Assembly (NCBI RefSeq): GCF_016722925.1
Contig: NZ_JAEQNC010000002.1
Coordinates: forward strand, 372,001-436,000
Source of the DNA: Phytoamicus setariae
Lineage (GTDB): Bacteria; Pseudomonadota; Alphaproteobacteria; Rhizobiales; Rhizobiaceae
Direction of reading: 5' to 3'
Length of the DNA: 64,000 nt
Part shown: in pieces, positions 25,988-35,953 of the stretch
Position numbering within the stretch: position 1 is the stretch's first letter
How the letters are laid out: each line of letters starts with the position of its first letter
The notes under the pieces: generated by a model
What the model was told of the DNA's origin: nothing
The model's input: the letters and a program-made list of their open reading frames with translations, nothing else
The model's database searches: none
Program-made: the position numbers and the translations under genes

Positions 25988-27178
25988 TTAGTCGTTCGCG
26001 GTAATCTGAACGTTGAGTGTTTTTGCCAGATCGGCCGGGTTGCCCATCGCCGTGCCCATGATCTGCGGGAAGGGCATCGGCTGCGCCGGCTCGGCCGTCA
26101 CTTCGATGCTCTTGGGATCATCGAGGAATGCATTGGCAGCCTCTACGATCTGGTTCTGCAACTCGGGCATGTTCAGCTGAGCGAGCAGAAGCGGCAGCAT
26201 CCCCTTGATCGACTGGGCAAACTGCTTGCCATCAACGCCCTGCTGCTTGCCGGCATAATCCAGCACCTTCGGGGCGATGCCGGCGTCGTCATAGCGAATG
26301 GAAGCGCCGTTGTAGGAAAGCTGCTGCATCAGCCCCATCATCGCCATGCTCATGGCCTGCTGGCCAGCTGCCTTGTCGGGATTGTCGTTGGCAGCCTTCA
26401 TGGCTTCCTGCAGGCTCTTGACGAATTCGAGCGTGTAGCCTGAAATCGAGAAGTTGACATCCAATCGTCCGAGATTCTCGAAATCCAGGGCGTATTCGGT
26501 GACATCCATCTTGCCGTCGGCAAGTGTCCAAGTGCCCTTCATGGTGAGCGCACCATTGAGGTTTGCGAGGCCCAGGGCTTCGATCGCTTCTTTCGCCTTC
26601 GGGTCCGGCGTTGCGCTGGTGTCGATTTTGATGTCGGACACGGCAGCTTCCATGTCGAGCTTGCTTTCGTCATCGGCCATCTTGTAGTCGGCGGTGAACG
26701 CGCCGATGCTCGCCACTTCCTTGTTGTCGGACGTTATCTTCGTTTCGCCGACATGGAAGGATTGAGCCAGCATCAGGGAGGAGATTGTGCCAGGTTCCGG
26801 TTGGGCAGGCAGGCTGATGCCCTCGATGAAAATGTCCTTTGCATGAATGCCAGAGCCGTTTTCGACGACGTTCAGGTCGGAGAAGGAAGCCTTCTCGATT
26901 TCATAGCCGCCGTCTTCCTCGGTCACGCCCGTAAGTGTTACGTCGCCGATCGGCAACTGCTTGTTGTCGATGCTCGACATGGTTACCGTGACGCCGCTCA
27001 GCTTGACGGTGGTGCCGTCCACTTCGCTGCCCTGAGCGGCGAAGCTGGTGCCGTTAGGTGACGAAAGCGCGTTGAGCTTGGCGAGGACATCGTTGCCGTC
27101 CAGCGCAAAGGCCGCATTGGCGATCGAGATGAAGGCCGTGCTGGCGAGCATCAGGCTGATCGAGCGGTTTAGTTTCAT
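25988..27178 (-). CDS. Exported protein of unknown function
   Basis: The 396-residue product has a Sec signal peptide (about residues 1-25, ending NAAFA|LDG). The mature protein is soluble and acidic, built from repeating beta segments such as KLSGVTVTMSSIDN and IGDVTLTGVTEEDGG. It has almost no Cys. The body looks like a DUF945- or AsmA-like periplasmic protein, but I cannot assign a family. Its own terminator lies at 25933-25962. It stands alone between the receptor gene and another small exported-protein locus. Confidence 0.7.
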   Translation of the reverse strand: MKLNRSISLMLASTAFISIANAAFALDGNDVLAKLNALSSPNGTSFAAQGSEVDGTTVKLSGVTVTMSSIDNKQLPIGDVTLTGVTEEDGGYEIEKASFSDLNVVENGSGIHAKDIFIEGISLPAQPEPGTISSLMLAQSFHVGETKITSDNKEVASIGAFTADYKMADDESKLDMEAAVSDIKIDTSATPDPKAKEAIEALGLANLNGALTMKGTWTLADGKMDVTEYALDFENLGRLDVNFSISGYTLEFVKSLQEAMKAANDNPDKAAGQQAMSMAMMGLMQQLSYNGASIRYDDAGIAPKVLDYAGKQQGVDGKQFAQSIKGMLPLLLAQLNMPELQNQIVEAANAFLDDPKSIEVTAEPAQPMPFPQIMGTAMGNPADLAKTLNVQITAND

Positions 27179-27349
27179 CGAATTGTCCCTTTCACTAGAC
27201 GAAATCTGGATGACTTATCCAGTGCTATCTACGGATGATGCGACTGTTATATTCTCAGTCGTGACGATATCTACCGGAAAACAGACTTTTTTGAGCTGAG
27301 GTAATTTAGCTGGTTTCTCCGCGAGCGAATTGTGTGGACTGGTCGCAAT

Positions 27350-27379
27350 AAAGAAAGGCCGCCCCGGAAGGAGGCGGCC
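27350..27379 (-). terminator. Terminator of the SGVHPGA protein locus
   Basis: Stem GGCCGCC (27357-27363) / GGCGGCC (27373-27379). Read on the minus strand, it is followed by TTTCTTTATT. Confidence 0.7.
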
Positions 27380-27408
27380 CCACTTCGTCATCTGAGCCGG
27401 TCAAGCCC

Positions 27409-27516
27409 TTACTTGATCGTCAGGTCGTAGCGGAAGCCGCGGCCGAGACTGAGCGTTGCGCCGGGATGCACGCCGGAGCCGGAAGCGAAAATTTCAGCCG
27501 CGAGGATGTGACTCAT
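27409..27516 (-). pseudogene. Partial duplicate of the C-terminus of the neighbouring exported protein
   Basis: A 35-codon frame (ATG 27514-27516 to TAA 27409-27411) ends in a segment GSGVHPGATLSLGRGFRYDL that mirrors the end of the intact gene upstream (GSGVHPGAGYALSSSYNYDI). The signal peptide and the first 100 residues are missing, and the upstream sequence shows no matching frame. It appears to be a broken tandem copy; expression as a small peptide cannot be excluded. Confidence 0.55.
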
Positions 27517-27559
27517 CTTGAGGACTCTTGGATTTAAGCGGGATAGTGGAGCGACGCCG

Positions 27560-27964
27560 TCACTTGACGCTGATGTCGTAGTTGTAGCTGCTGCTCAGGG
27601 CGTAGCCTGCTCCGGGATGGACGCCCGAGCCGATCAGCGAAAATTTTACGACATCCTTGCCCCGGAACCCCTTGTCGGGGCGGTAAGTGACCAGCATGCC
27701 CTTGGTCATCTTGCCGTTACAGTTGTACATTCCGTCCTCGATCTTGTGCGAGATCCACTTGAAGTCCAGCGAACCGTGCTCGGGTTCGATGGAAATGCGT
27801 GGCTTGGGTTTCGAGCCGGAATGGCAAGTCTGCGGGTCATAGACCACCGAAAACAGAATCGGAGAAGTCTTGCCGGCGGGCACGACCCTGTCTTCTGCGG
27901 ATGCGGGGACGGCGAAAAGGGTGGAAGCAAGAACTGTCAAAGCAAAGATAGGGCGGAAAGTCAT
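27560..27964 (-). CDS. Small exported protein of unknown function
   Basis: The 134-residue product has a Sec signal peptide (about 1-23, ending VPASA|ED). Two Cys in the mature part (TCHSG and MYNCNG) may form a disulfide. The body looks like a compact beta sandwich (ILFSVVYDP, KPRISIEPEHG, LVTYRPDKGFRGKDVVKF). The V-x-Y-x-P-x-x-G-F-x-G-x-D pattern recalls Ig-like/cadherin-type surface domains. Family unknown. A broken copy of its C-terminus follows directly, so this locus was duplicated. Confidence 0.65.
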   Translation of the reverse strand: MTFRPIFALTVLASTLFAVPASAEDRVVPAGKTSPILFSVVYDPQTCHSGSKPKPRISIEPEHGSLDFKWISHKIEDGMYNCNGKMTKGMLVTYRPDKGFRGKDVVKFSLIGSGVHPGAGYALSSSYNYDISVK

Positions 27965-28182
27965 GCGAGGCCATTCAAATTGGATACTTTGGCGATATGC
28001 CGAGTTTCAGAGTTTCCCCAGTAATGGAAGATTATTTTTGTTGCAATCAGAAAGATAGTCTTTGCAATCTAAAGATTGAAATGTTTTTCGGTCTAATATT
28101 TGCGCCACCAGCGAATCGCTGTCCACAGGCTGATTGACTGGAATCCTTGCCGGTTGCGCCTTGTTCGGCTAGAGCATCAATC

Positions 28183-30432
28183 ATGGGAAAAAGCGAATTG
28201 CCGCCGGGTGGCGGGGACCATATTCAGCCGGTGGATCTGAGGATAGCGCTCGAGGAGCGTTACCTGGCCTACGCGCTGTCGACGATCATGCATCGAGCCC
28301 TGCCGGATGTGCGCGACGGGCTGAAGCCGGTGCATCGCCGCATCGTGCATGCGATGAGCGAGATGGGTATCCGTCCCAACAGTGCCTATAAGAAATGCGC
28401 CCGCATCGTCGGCGACGTGATGGGTAAGTTCCACCCGCATGGCGACCAGTCGATTTATGACGCGCTTGTGCGCCTGTCCCAGGAATTTGCCATCCGCTAT
28501 CCGATTGTCGACGGACAAGGCAATTTCGGCAATATTGACGGCGATAACCCCGCCGCCATGCGTTATACCGAAGCCCGCATGACCGAGGTCGCGGCGCTGA
28601 TACTGGAGGGCATCGACGAGGACGCCGTCGATTTTCGCCCCACATACAACGAGGAAGACCGTGAGCCGATCGTGCTGCCGGGCGCGTTTCCCAATCTGCT
28701 TGCCAATGGTTCGTCGGGTATCGCGGTCGGCATGGCGACAAATATTCCGCCGCACAACGTCCACGAAATCTGCGATGCGGCACTGCACCTGATCAAGCAT
28801 CCCGATGCGACGGTCGAAAATCTGGTCGAGTTTGTTCAGGGGCCTGACTTCCCGACGGGCGGCACGATCATCGAGAGCCGGGCAAGCATCCTCGATGCCT
28901 ATGCAACGGGCCGCGGCGGCTTCCGCGTTCGCGCCAAATGGAATCTGGAAGATCTCGGTCGCGGCGGCTACCAGATCATCGTCACCGAAATTCCCTATCA
29001 GGTGCAGAAGTCGCGGTTGATCGAGAAGATTGCCGAGTTGCTCATTGCCCGCAGGCTGCCGCTGCTCGAGGATATCAGGGACGAATCCGCCGAAGATGTG
29101 CGCATCGTACTGATCCCCAAGAACCGGACAGTCGATGCAAACCTGCTGATGGAGTCGCTGTTTCGGCTCACCGAGCTCGAAAGCCGCGTCTCTCTGAACA
29201 TGAACGTGCTGTCCATGGGCAAAGTGCCCAAGGTCATGTCGCTGAAGGAGGTGCTGGTCGAGTGGCTGGCCCATCGCCGCGAAGTGCTGGTCCGCCGTTC
29301 GCGTCACCGCCTTGCGGAGATCGATCGCAGGCTGGAAATCCTGGGCGGCTATCTCGTCGCCTATCTCAATATCGATGAGGTCATCCGGATCATCCGCGAG
29401 GAGGATGAACCGAAGCAGACGATGATGGCGCGGTTCAACCTGACCGACCTTCAGGCGGAATCGATCCTCAACATGCGGCTGCGGTCCTTGCGCAAGCTCG
29501 AGGAATTCGAGATCCGCACCGAGTTCGACCAGCTGTCCGCCGAAAAGGCCGGCATCGAGGCGTTGCTCGCATCCGATGAGAAACAGTGGCAGACGGTGGC
29601 CTGGGAAGTTGGCGAGGTGAAGAAGAAGTTCGCCAAGGCGACGCCGCTTGGCCGCCGCCGCACGGATTTTGCCGACGCGCCCTCGACCGACAGCGCAGCA
29701 ATCGAGCAGGCGATGATCGAAAAGGAACCGGTCACTGTGGTCGTCTCAGAAAAGGGGTGGATCCGCGCGCTCAAGGGCCACATCTCGGACCATTCCGGCC
29801 TGCAGTTCAAGGAAGGCGACAGCCTCAAGATCGCCTTCAACGCCCAGACGACAGATAAGATCATCGTGTTTACCACTGGCGGCAAGGCCTTTACTCTGGG
29901 CGCCGACAAGTTGCCAGGCGGGCGCGGCCATGGCGAGCCATTGCGCATCATGATCGACATGGAAAACGATCAGGACGTGCTGACGGCCTTCGTCTTTGAC
30001 GCCCAGCGCAAATTGCTGGTCTCGTCGCATCTCGGTTACGGGTTCATTGTCCCCGAGGCCGATCTGGTCGCCAATACCCGCAAGGGCAAGCAGATCCTCA
30101 ATGTGGCCATGCCCGACGAGGCCAAGCTTGTGACGCATGCGATTGGCGACCATGTTGCTGTCGTCGGCGAGAACCGCAAGATGCTTGTCTTCCCGATTGC
30201 CCAGATGCCGGAGATGAGCCGCGGCAAGGGCGTACGCCTGCAGCGCTACAAGGATGGCGGCGTTGCAGACATCAAAGTCTTCAGGATGGATGATGGTCTT
30301 TCCTGGGACGATAGCGCTGGCCGCAACTTCAACCGCACGAAGGACGAACTGTCGGAGTGGCTTGGCGATCGCGCCGCAGCCGGCCGTACGGTGCCCAAGG
30401 GTTTCCCGCGTTCGGGCAAGTTTGCCGGATAA
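28183..30432 (+). CDS. parC: DNA topoisomerase IV subunit A
   Basis: ParC with ParE decatenates daughter chromosomes. The 749 residues start at ATG 28183 (MGKSELPPG), chosen over an upstream TTG. Seen: the breakage-reunion domain with the catalytic Tyr in AAMRYTEAR (Y128), the quinolone-region segment [12 protein letters not shown], and a C-terminal beta-pinwheel ([20 protein letters not shown]). Length and the GyrA-box-free C-terminus fit ParC rather than GyrA. parE is not in the window. The position equivalent to E. coli Ser80 is Gln89 here. Confidence 0.94.
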   Translation: MGKSELPPGGGDHIQPVDLRIALEERYLAYALSTIMHRALPDVRDGLKPVHRRIVHAMSEMGIRPNSAYKKCARIVGDVMGKFHPHGDQSIYDALVRLSQEFAIRYPIVDGQGNFGNIDGDNPAAMRYTEARMTEVAALILEGIDEDAVDFRPTYNEEDREPIVLPGAFPNLLANGSSGIAVGMATNIPPHNVHEICDAALHLIKHPDATVENLVEFVQGPDFPTGGTIIESRASILDAYATGRGGFRVRAKWNLEDLGRGGYQIIVTEIPYQVQKSRLIEKIAELLIARRLPLLEDIRDESAEDVRIVLIPKNRTVDANLLMESLFRLTELESRVSLNMNVLSMGKVPKVMSLKEVLVEWLAHRREVLVRRSRHRLAEIDRRLEILGGYLVAYLNIDEVIRIIREEDEPKQTMMARFNLTDLQAESILNMRLRSLRKLEEFEIRTEFDQLSAEKAGIEALLASDEKQWQTVAWEVGEVKKKFAKATPLGRRRTDFADAPSTDSAAIEQAMIEKEPVTVVVSEKGWIRALKGHISDHSGLQFKEGDSLKIAFNAQTTDKIIVFTTGGKAFTLGADKLPGGRGHGEPLRIMIDMENDQDVLTAFVFDAQRKLLVSSHLGYGFIVPEADLVANTRKGKQILNVAMPDEAKLVTHAIGDHVAVVGENRKMLVFPIAQMPEMSRGKGVRLQRYKDGGVADIKVFRMDDGLSWDDSAGRNFNRTKDELSEWLGDRAAAGRTVPKGFPRSGKFAG

Positions 30433-30477
30433 CTGCCTGCCGTCACAAAACTGAGTGCACGCCTTTGGGGGCGTCGC

Positions 30478-31356
30478 TCAATGCAGTGGGATTTTATCCC
30501 GCCGCATCGTGTGTGTCGAATGCCAGACGAGGGCGATCAGTATGATCGCACCGCCGACAAGCGTCGCGGTTGACGGGTTTTCGGAGAACACGAGCCAGAC
30601 CCATACCGGCGCGAGCACCGTTTCCAGGAGGTAGAACATGCCGGTTTCGGCCGCCGAGAGGTAGCGCGGTCCGAGCGCGAGCGCCCAGAAGGCGAAGGGC
30701 GTTACAAACAGCCCGTTGAAAATGATCCAGAACGGATCGGCGATGTAAAAGCCGGTGCCAGCGGCAGCCAAAATGCCGATGGATGCAGGAATAAATGCTG
30801 CAACCAGTGGAGCAAAGCCAAAATCACGACCAGCAGCGCGGCTGTAGGTTAGCGCGCAAGCGGTCACGAAAGCCGACATGGCGGCCATCAGGTCGCCGAA
30901 CAGATGGCCGCTTTCGAGCCCGCTTCCGACGATGATGAGAACCCCGATCGTCATGGCGCCCATGGCGACGAAAGTCGCGGTCCGGGGTCTCTCCCTGAGA
31001 AAGATCCACGACAACAGAGCGCCGAACATCGGGTTGAAGGCGAGGATGAAGGCGACATTGGCCGACGTCGTGTTGAACACCGACAGCATGAAGAATACGG
31101 TGCCGAGCGCATAGAACACCGCGACGATAACACCAGGCCAACCCGGCACAAGCACCGGCGCCTTGCCGTAGATTCGCCGCAGGATGATCCATGCCGCAAG
31201 GACGACCAGAAGGGTGCAGATGCTGCGCGTCGCAAGAATTGCCCAAACGTTGCCATCGGCGAGCCTTACCAGCGGTATATCGAAGGAAAGCGCAAGGCCG
31301 CCCAGAAACGTAAGGAGAACGCCCTTCATATGGGGCGACATCGATGAAGGCGGCAT
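30478..31356 (-). CDS. EamA/DMT-family permease
   Basis: The 292-residue protein has about 10 membrane segments in two repeated halves (EamA domains), each with the usual start (GGLALSFDIPLVRLA; GDLMAAMSAFVTACALTYSR). The drug/metabolite transporter superfamily exports amino acids, nucleosides or other metabolites; the substrate here is unknown. It lies 11 bp downstream of bpt on the same strand, so it is probably its operon partner. It converges with parC. Confidence 0.88.
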   Translation of the reverse strand: MPPSSMSPHMKGVLLTFLGGLALSFDIPLVRLADGNVWAILATRSICTLLVVLAAWIILRRIYGKAPVLVPGWPGVIVAVFYALGTVFFMLSVFNTTSANVAFILAFNPMFGALLSWIFLRERPRTATFVAMGAMTIGVLIIVGSGLESGHLFGDLMAAMSAFVTACALTYSRAAGRDFGFAPLVAAFIPASIGILAAAGTGFYIADPFWIIFNGLFVTPFAFWALALGPRYLSAAETGMFYLLETVLAPVWVWLVFSENPSTATLVGGAIILIALVWHSTHTMRRDKIPLH

Positions 31357-31367
31357 AATGACTCTTG

Positions 31368-32138
31368 TCAGGGATCGGGATGGTCGGCTGGAGGCTCAAA
31401 CAGCGTCCAGCCCTGGGAGAGCAGGTGCTCTTGTGGGCGAAAGCGGGTCTTGTAGGTCATCTTGCGGGAGCCGTCGACCCAGTAGCCCAGGTAAACATGC
31501 GGCAGCCCTCTGGCCCGCGCTCGGTTGACATGATCCAATATCATCCAGGTGCCAAGTGACCGGCTCTCCTCGTCTGGATCGTAGAATGAATAGACCATCG
31601 ACAGGCCGTCGGACATGATGTCGGTCAGTGCCGTTGCGATCAACCGGCCGCCGGGGCGCAATTGCACACCATCGCCTTCCTCGCGGATACGGTATTCGAT
31701 GACCCGCGTGTTGACATGGGTATCCTCGACCATCATCGCATAGTCCAAGACGCTCATGTCGGACATGCCGCCGGTCTGGTGGCGGCTGTCGAGATATTTA
31801 CGGAAGAGCGTGAACTGTTCGGTCGATGGCTCGGCGGCATATTCCTTCGCGACCAGATCATGGTTCTTGCGCAGGACGCGCTTCATCGAATCCGTCGGCT
31901 GGAACTGATCGACGAGAATGCGCACCGACACGCAGGCGCGGCAACTTTCACAGGCAGGGCGATAGGCAATGTTTTGCGACCGGCGAAATCCGCCCTGGGT
32001 GAGGATGTCGTTCATTTCCGGCGCGCGCTGCCCGACGAGATGCGTAAATACCTTCCGCTCGACCTGACCCGGCAGATAAGGGCAGGTCGCTGGCGCGGTC
32101 ATGAAGAACTGCGGAGATGGATGTGCCTGCGTGTTCAT
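31368..32138 (-). CDS. bpt: Aspartate/glutamate leucyltransferase (N-end rule)
   Basis: Bpt attaches Leu to proteins that begin with Asp or Glu, marking them for ClpSAP degradation. The 256 residues include the N-terminal Cys cluster [12 protein letters not shown] (about residues 63-74), related to eukaryotic Ate1, and the C-terminal GNAT-like segment with [18 protein letters not shown]. The gene has an EamA permease 11 bp downstream and an RDD gene 91 bp upstream, all leftward. Confidence 0.93.
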   Translation of the reverse strand: MNTQAHPSPQFFMTAPATCPYLPGQVERKVFTHLVGQRAPEMNDILTQGGFRRSQNIAYRPACESCRACVSVRILVDQFQPTDSMKRVLRKNHDLVAKEYAAEPSTEQFTLFRKYLDSRHQTGGMSDMSVLDYAMMVEDTHVNTRVIEYRIREEGDGVQLRPGGRLIATALTDIMSDGLSMVYSFYDPDEESRSLGTWMILDHVNRARARGLPHVYLGYWVDGSRKMTYKTRFRPQEHLLSQGWTLFEPPADHPDP

Positions 32139-32229
32139 TCTGCGGAGAGAATCTCAACTCTTTCGGACTGCATCGTACCAGCATGCCGAAAGATTGAAAA
32201 AGGTCAACTCCCTCAACGGAGGCATTACC

Positions 32230-32700
32230 TCAGTTCATCTCGTACCACCGGCTTGTCCGGACGGTGGTCGTGCCGAGCGCGATGTCGTGCAGCAGTCGCT
32301 TGCGGTCCGTGAACAGGCCCACCAGAAGGATGAAGGGTGTCAGCACCGAATTCAGGATCCAGAAGACTACGAGATGGAGCAGGGCGGTCAGAAAGTCGGG
32401 CCCCTGGCCGCTTTCTGTGGTCATCATCAGGTCCATCACCCGCATGCCGGGCGTGGCGCTCGCGGAAGAAGACAGCGACAGGCTGAAATAGAGGCCTGCC
32501 ATTAGGAAGAACAGCACCGGGTAGAGGTAGAAGCCCAGTCCCAGGGTGAGGATCGAAAAGACGAACAGCAGCACCGCGGCTGGGAACATCAGCAACAGCA
32601 CGATCGTGTAGTCGATAAGGAACGCAATGACGCGGCGGCTCAACAGGCCGTCGAAAAGGTCGGCGGTGAAATTGCGTTCGTTGCGAAAGGCGTCAGCCAT
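32230..32700 (-). CDS. RDD-family membrane protein
   Basis: The 156-residue product starts at MADAFRNERNF (GGGAG site); an earlier ATG 87 bases upstream lacks a site and would add an unlikely N-terminus. The RDD core is visible: RRVIAFLIDYTIVLLL (Arg and Asp in the first membrane segment), a second long hydrophobic stretch, and a third segment at the end. The family's function is mostly unknown, with Na+ or H+ transport proposed for some members. Likely first gene of a short leftward cluster with bpt. Confidence 0.8.
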   Translation of the reverse strand: MADAFRNERNFTADLFDGLLSRRVIAFLIDYTIVLLLMFPAAVLLFVFSILTLGLGFYLYPVLFFLMAGLYFSLSLSSSASATPGMRVMDLMMTTESGQGPDFLTALLHLVVFWILNSVLTPFILLVGLFTDRKRLLHDIALGTTTVRTSRWYEMN

Positions 32701-32785
32701 AGAAATCTCCCGGCACGGCGTGATGCTAGAGTCCGTCAGGACCAAAGATGTGGGTATGACGACCGGCGAGCGCAAGAATTGCCGC

Positions 32786-32812
32786 AAAAAAACCGGCGTA
32801 TTGCTGCGCCGG
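32786..32812 (-). terminator. Terminator of the large RTX gene
   Basis: Stem CCGGCG (32793-32798) / CGCCGG (32807-32812), followed on the minus strand by seven T (32792-32786). Confidence 0.85.
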
Positions 32813-32839
32813 CTGTTTGGTCGGGGATGGCTTGCCGCC

Positions 32840-35440
32840 TCAGAACAGGAAGTGGTCCTTAGTCAGGTCGCCGAGATCGACATTTTTCAACGTGATGTCG
32901 TTGTCGCCGGCAAGGTCGATCACGACGTCTTTGCCAACCTGATCCATGATGGCGACCAACTGTTTGAAGGTGTTGATGCTGCCGAGATCCTGCAGGTCGA
33001 TGATGTCGTGGTTTTTGCCGGCGGTGGCAAAATCGGTGATCGTGTCATTGCCACTTTGCTTGTGGAAGACAAAGGTATCGGCACCCTGTCCGCCCGTGAG
33101 ACGGTCATTGCCGCCGCGCCCCATGAGAATATCGTTACCCGCGCCACCCTCGACGGTGTCGTTGCCGAAGCCCGCGCTGATCGTGTCATTGCCGTTGCCG
33201 CCGTCGATCCGATCGTTGCCTTCACCCGCCTGGATGATGTCGTCGCCACCTCGACCGTCGATGACGTCATTGTCCTCAAGGCCGATGATTTTCTCGCCGG
33301 CATTGGTTCCCTTCAGTCTGTCCTTTCCTGCCGTTCCGATAATGTCGGAGCCACCTTCGGTGACGCCGGTGACCGTAACGGTCAGTGCACCGCCATCGCT
33401 GCCAGCGCCGTCCGACAAGGTGTAGCTGATGGTGATGTCAGCCTTTGCGCCGGCCGCGAGGTTGGCGCCGGTGTAGGCAACCACAAGCTTGCCGTCCTCG
33501 TTGACCGAAACCGTTCCGTTGCCGGATGTGACGCTGGCGGCTGATACGGACAGCTTGTCGCCCTCCACGTCGATGTCATTGGAAAGCACATCGATGATGC
33601 TTTGATCGCCCTCTTTCAGGCTTGCGGCATCATCCACAGCCAACGGCGCATCGTTGATGCCGGCGACGTCGAAGAGGATAGTGTAGTCGGATGCCGATGT
33701 CGCGCCCCCGGTGTCGGTCACTTTAAACGTCACGGATGCGAGTGCGTCACCATAGGCATTGGCATCAGGTGTCCAGACCAGTTTTCCGATATCGGCGGCG
33801 GCGATCACATCGTTTGCCTTCACCAATTGGCCGTTGAGCTTCAAGGTGCCGTTTGCCGGCATTTCGGTGATCGTTATCGACGCAAGCTGATCGTTGTCCT
33901 TGTCGCTGAAACCGAAGTCGGACTGGGTGAAGGTGTGCGAACCGTCTTCTTCCAGGTCGATCGTGCTGCCCTTCGCGGTAGGCGTATCGTTGACCGCGTT
34001 GACATCGAACGAAATCTTGTAGTCGGATACTGACGTTTCGCCCTTGTCGTCGGTCACCTTGAACTTGAAGGAGGCAAGCGTTTTGCCAAAGGCATCGGCG
34101 TCCGGCGTCCAGACCAATTTTCCGATATCGGCTGCGGCGATCACGTCGTTCGCCTTGACCACGGTGCCATTCAGCTTCAACGCGCCATTGGCCGGGATCG
34201 CCGTGATCGTGATCGCAGCGAGTGTGTCGCCATCACCATCGCTGAACCCGAAGTCCGCCTGTGAGAAGGTGTGCGAGCCATCTTCCTGCAGCGTGAGCGT
34301 CTTGTCGCTGCCTTCGGGCAGATTGCCTGGCGACAATACCGTCTGCTGTACGCCCCATTGGTCGCCGTCGGCAGCCAAAGAATGCCAGGTGACGACAAGA
34401 TCGCCATCATCGGTCACCGCAAGGGACGGCGAATTATCGAGGGAATCTGTGCTGAGCTTGACTTGTGAGCCGACCTTTTCTCCATTCGCATCATAGATTT
34501 GCAGTTGGATGCTAAAGCGGCTCCAAACAACGGCCCAGCCACCACCAGGCAGACCGATGACCGAATTCGCGGAATTGCCATCCGAAGAGCCGACCAGCGT
34601 TTCTCCGCCAACCATGATGCCGTTCGCGCTGAATTGCTGTTGCCAGATGCTATTTGCGGCCCCCGGAGAGGTCGCCCAGGTGAACCAGGTTACGACCCAT
34701 CCGCCATTATCGAGCGGCGTAACCGAGGATGCGAGCTGATCATTGAGGGCCGTGGTGTTGACCTGGCTATAGGGTCCGACTGCGGTTCCGTTCGAATCGT
34801 AGCGCTGCTGGAACACGCCCTGGTAGCTGCCGTCGAGGCCCGAGCTGGTCCAGGTGACGACAAAGCCGTCCGCCAGTTCGGTGATCGAGGGCTCATAGGA
34901 ATTATGCGCACTCGAGTAGACGGCGACTTCGTTTCCGTTCGGATCGCCAGCGGCGTCGAAGCGCTGCATGTGGATGCTATAGCCCGATTGCCAGGTGACG
35001 ATCCAGCCTCCCTCGGAGAGCGCCGTGACTTTTTGCCCGGACTGATTGCCTGATGTCGTGGTGTTCACGAGGGTCTCGACGCCAACCGGGTCGCCGTCAA
35101 GATCGTAGCGCTGCTGGTAGATCCCCCCATCGGTGCCTGCCAGGTCCTGGCCGTTAGACGTCCAGGTTACCACCCAGCCGCCATCCGCGAGCGTCACGAC
35201 TTGGGGATTGTATTGGTTGCCAGTGGTGTGTGAATTGACCTGGGATTCCAAGCCATTCTTGGTTCCGTCGGCATGATACATCTGCTGGTAGATGCCCGCC
35301 AGGTCGCCATCCTGGCCGTAGGAGTGCCAGGTCACCACCCAGCCGCCGTCGGCAAACGCGGCCACGCTGGAATACTGCTGCGCGCTGGTTGTGGTGGAGT
35401 TCACCAGTGTCGTCGAGCCTTGGGTGTAGGAAGTCGTCAT
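32840..35440 (-). CDS. Large secreted protein: propeller-like repeats, cadherin-like domains, RTX
   Basis: The 866-residue product has no Sec signal. Residues 1-375 consist of about seven repeats of roughly 48 residues, each with a [AED]GGWVVTW-type strand and an IYQQ(M/R)Y(D/H)-type strand, resembling a beta-propeller. Two nearly identical cadherin-like repeats follow (about 378-484 and 485-596), then a third, different tandem domain (597-695) of VCBS/Cadherin_5 type. Seven to nine RTX nonapeptides come next (701-785, e.g. GGDDIIQAG, GGNGNDTIS, GGAGNDILM), then a type I tail ending DHFLF. Expected: Ca2+-dependent folding after type I secretion, then adhesion or biofilm. No exporter is in the window, and the neighbour is a decayed paralogue. 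Confidence 0.85.
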   Translation of the reverse strand: MTTSYTQGSTTLVNSTTTSAQQYSSVAAFADGGWVVTWHSYGQDGDLAGIYQQMYHADGTKNGLESQVNSHTTGNQYNPQVVTLADGGWVVTWTSNGQDLAGTDGGIYQQRYDLDGDPVGVETLVNTTTSGNQSGQKVTALSEGGWIVTWQSGYSIHMQRFDAAGDPNGNEVAVYSSAHNSYEPSITELADGFVVTWTSSGLDGSYQGVFQQRYDSNGTAVGPYSQVNTTALNDQLASSVTPLDNGGWVVTWFTWATSPGAANSIWQQQFSANGIMVGGETLVGSSDGNSANSVIGLPGGGWAVVWSRFSIQLQIYDANGEKVGSQVKLSTDSLDNSPSLAVTDDGDLVVTWHSLAADGDQWGVQQTVLSPGNLPEGSDKTLTLQEDGSHTFSQADFGFSDGDGDTLAAITITAIPANGALKLNGTVVKANDVIAAADIGKLVWTPDADAFGKTLASFKFKVTDDKGETSVSDYKISFDVNAVNDTPTAKGSTIDLEEDGSHTFTQSDFGFSDKDNDQLASITITEMPANGTLKLNGQLVKANDVIAAADIGKLVWTPDANAYGDALASVTFKVTDTGGATSASDYTILFDVAGINDAPLAVDDAASLKEGDQSIIDVLSNDIDVEGDKLSVSAASVTSGNGTVSVNEDGKLVVAYTGANLAAGAKADITISYTLSDGAGSDGGALTVTVTGVTEGGSDIIGTAGKDRLKGTNAGEKIIGLEDNDVIDGRGGDDIIQAGEGNDRIDGGNGNDTISAGFGNDTVEGGAGNDILMGRGGNDRLTGGQGADTFVFHKQSGNDTITDFATAGKNHDIIDLQDLGSINTFKQLVAIMDQVGKDVVIDLAGDNDITLKNVDLGDLTKDHFLF
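33660..34300 (-). repeat. Tandem DNA repeat encoding two cadherin-like domains
   Basis: Inside the large RTX gene, two direct repeats of about 315 bp (about 33990-34300 and 33660-33980) encode domains that share the segments LQEDGSHTF/LEEDGSHTF and VKANDVIAAADIGKLVWTPD, nearly unchanged. Such repeats can expand or contract by recombination. Confidence 0.75.
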
Positions 35441-35536
35441 GCGTATGCCTCATTATTGCCGCCCGTGACGAGGCGGTTTTCAGGTGTGGGCCGCAGCGGC
35501 TTGCCGCGGCCGAAGCTGTGTGGATCGGTGTGTCGT

Positions 35537-35776
35537 TCAGGACAGGAAATGGTCCTGGTTCGGGTCGCCAAGGTCGACACCCTTCAGGGTGAGGTCACTG
35601 GCGACGTCGAGGTGGGTAAAGACATTCATGCAGCGATGATTCATGGGGGGGGGCTACTTGTAGTTGCCGGTGCCACTGACCGTGTCATGGCCGCTCGCCT
35701 ATATGTACGGTGAGCCTTGGTTGCCGGTGACGACGGCGTTTACGACCGTCTCGGTGCCACCAATGTGCGTTGTCAT
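35537..35776 (-). pseudogene. Decayed paralogue of the large RTX gene
   Basis: About 240 bases keep three scraps of an RTX gene in the right order on the minus strand. The start is MTTHIGGTETVVNA (from ATG 35774-35776), compared with MTTSYTQGSTTLVNS in the intact gene. A short RTX-like piece GHDTVSGTGNYK lies in another frame. The tail is LTLKGVDLGDPNQDHFL, compared with ITLKNVDLGDLTKDHFL. The frames are broken by stops and by a run of nine G (35645-35653). The body of the gene has been deleted. Confidence 0.6.
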
Positions 35777-35953
35777 TCAAAATTCCCTCGATGCGTCAGC
35801 CGGCCAGCAGGCCGCGGCCCCTGGATGTGATTGCCTATTGGTCAGATCGCGCTGGATGAATAGCGTGATTTTGGCTGAAAGTAACTTTGGAAATCTTAAA
35901 TAAATGTATACGCGTACATAAGTAAATTTTTGCTTTAACTGTGGATAAACTTC

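Noticed and set aside
33000-33300. Repeated short units that look array-like
   Set aside because: They encode RTX nonapeptides in frame; there are no CRISPR-type identical repeats with unique spacers.
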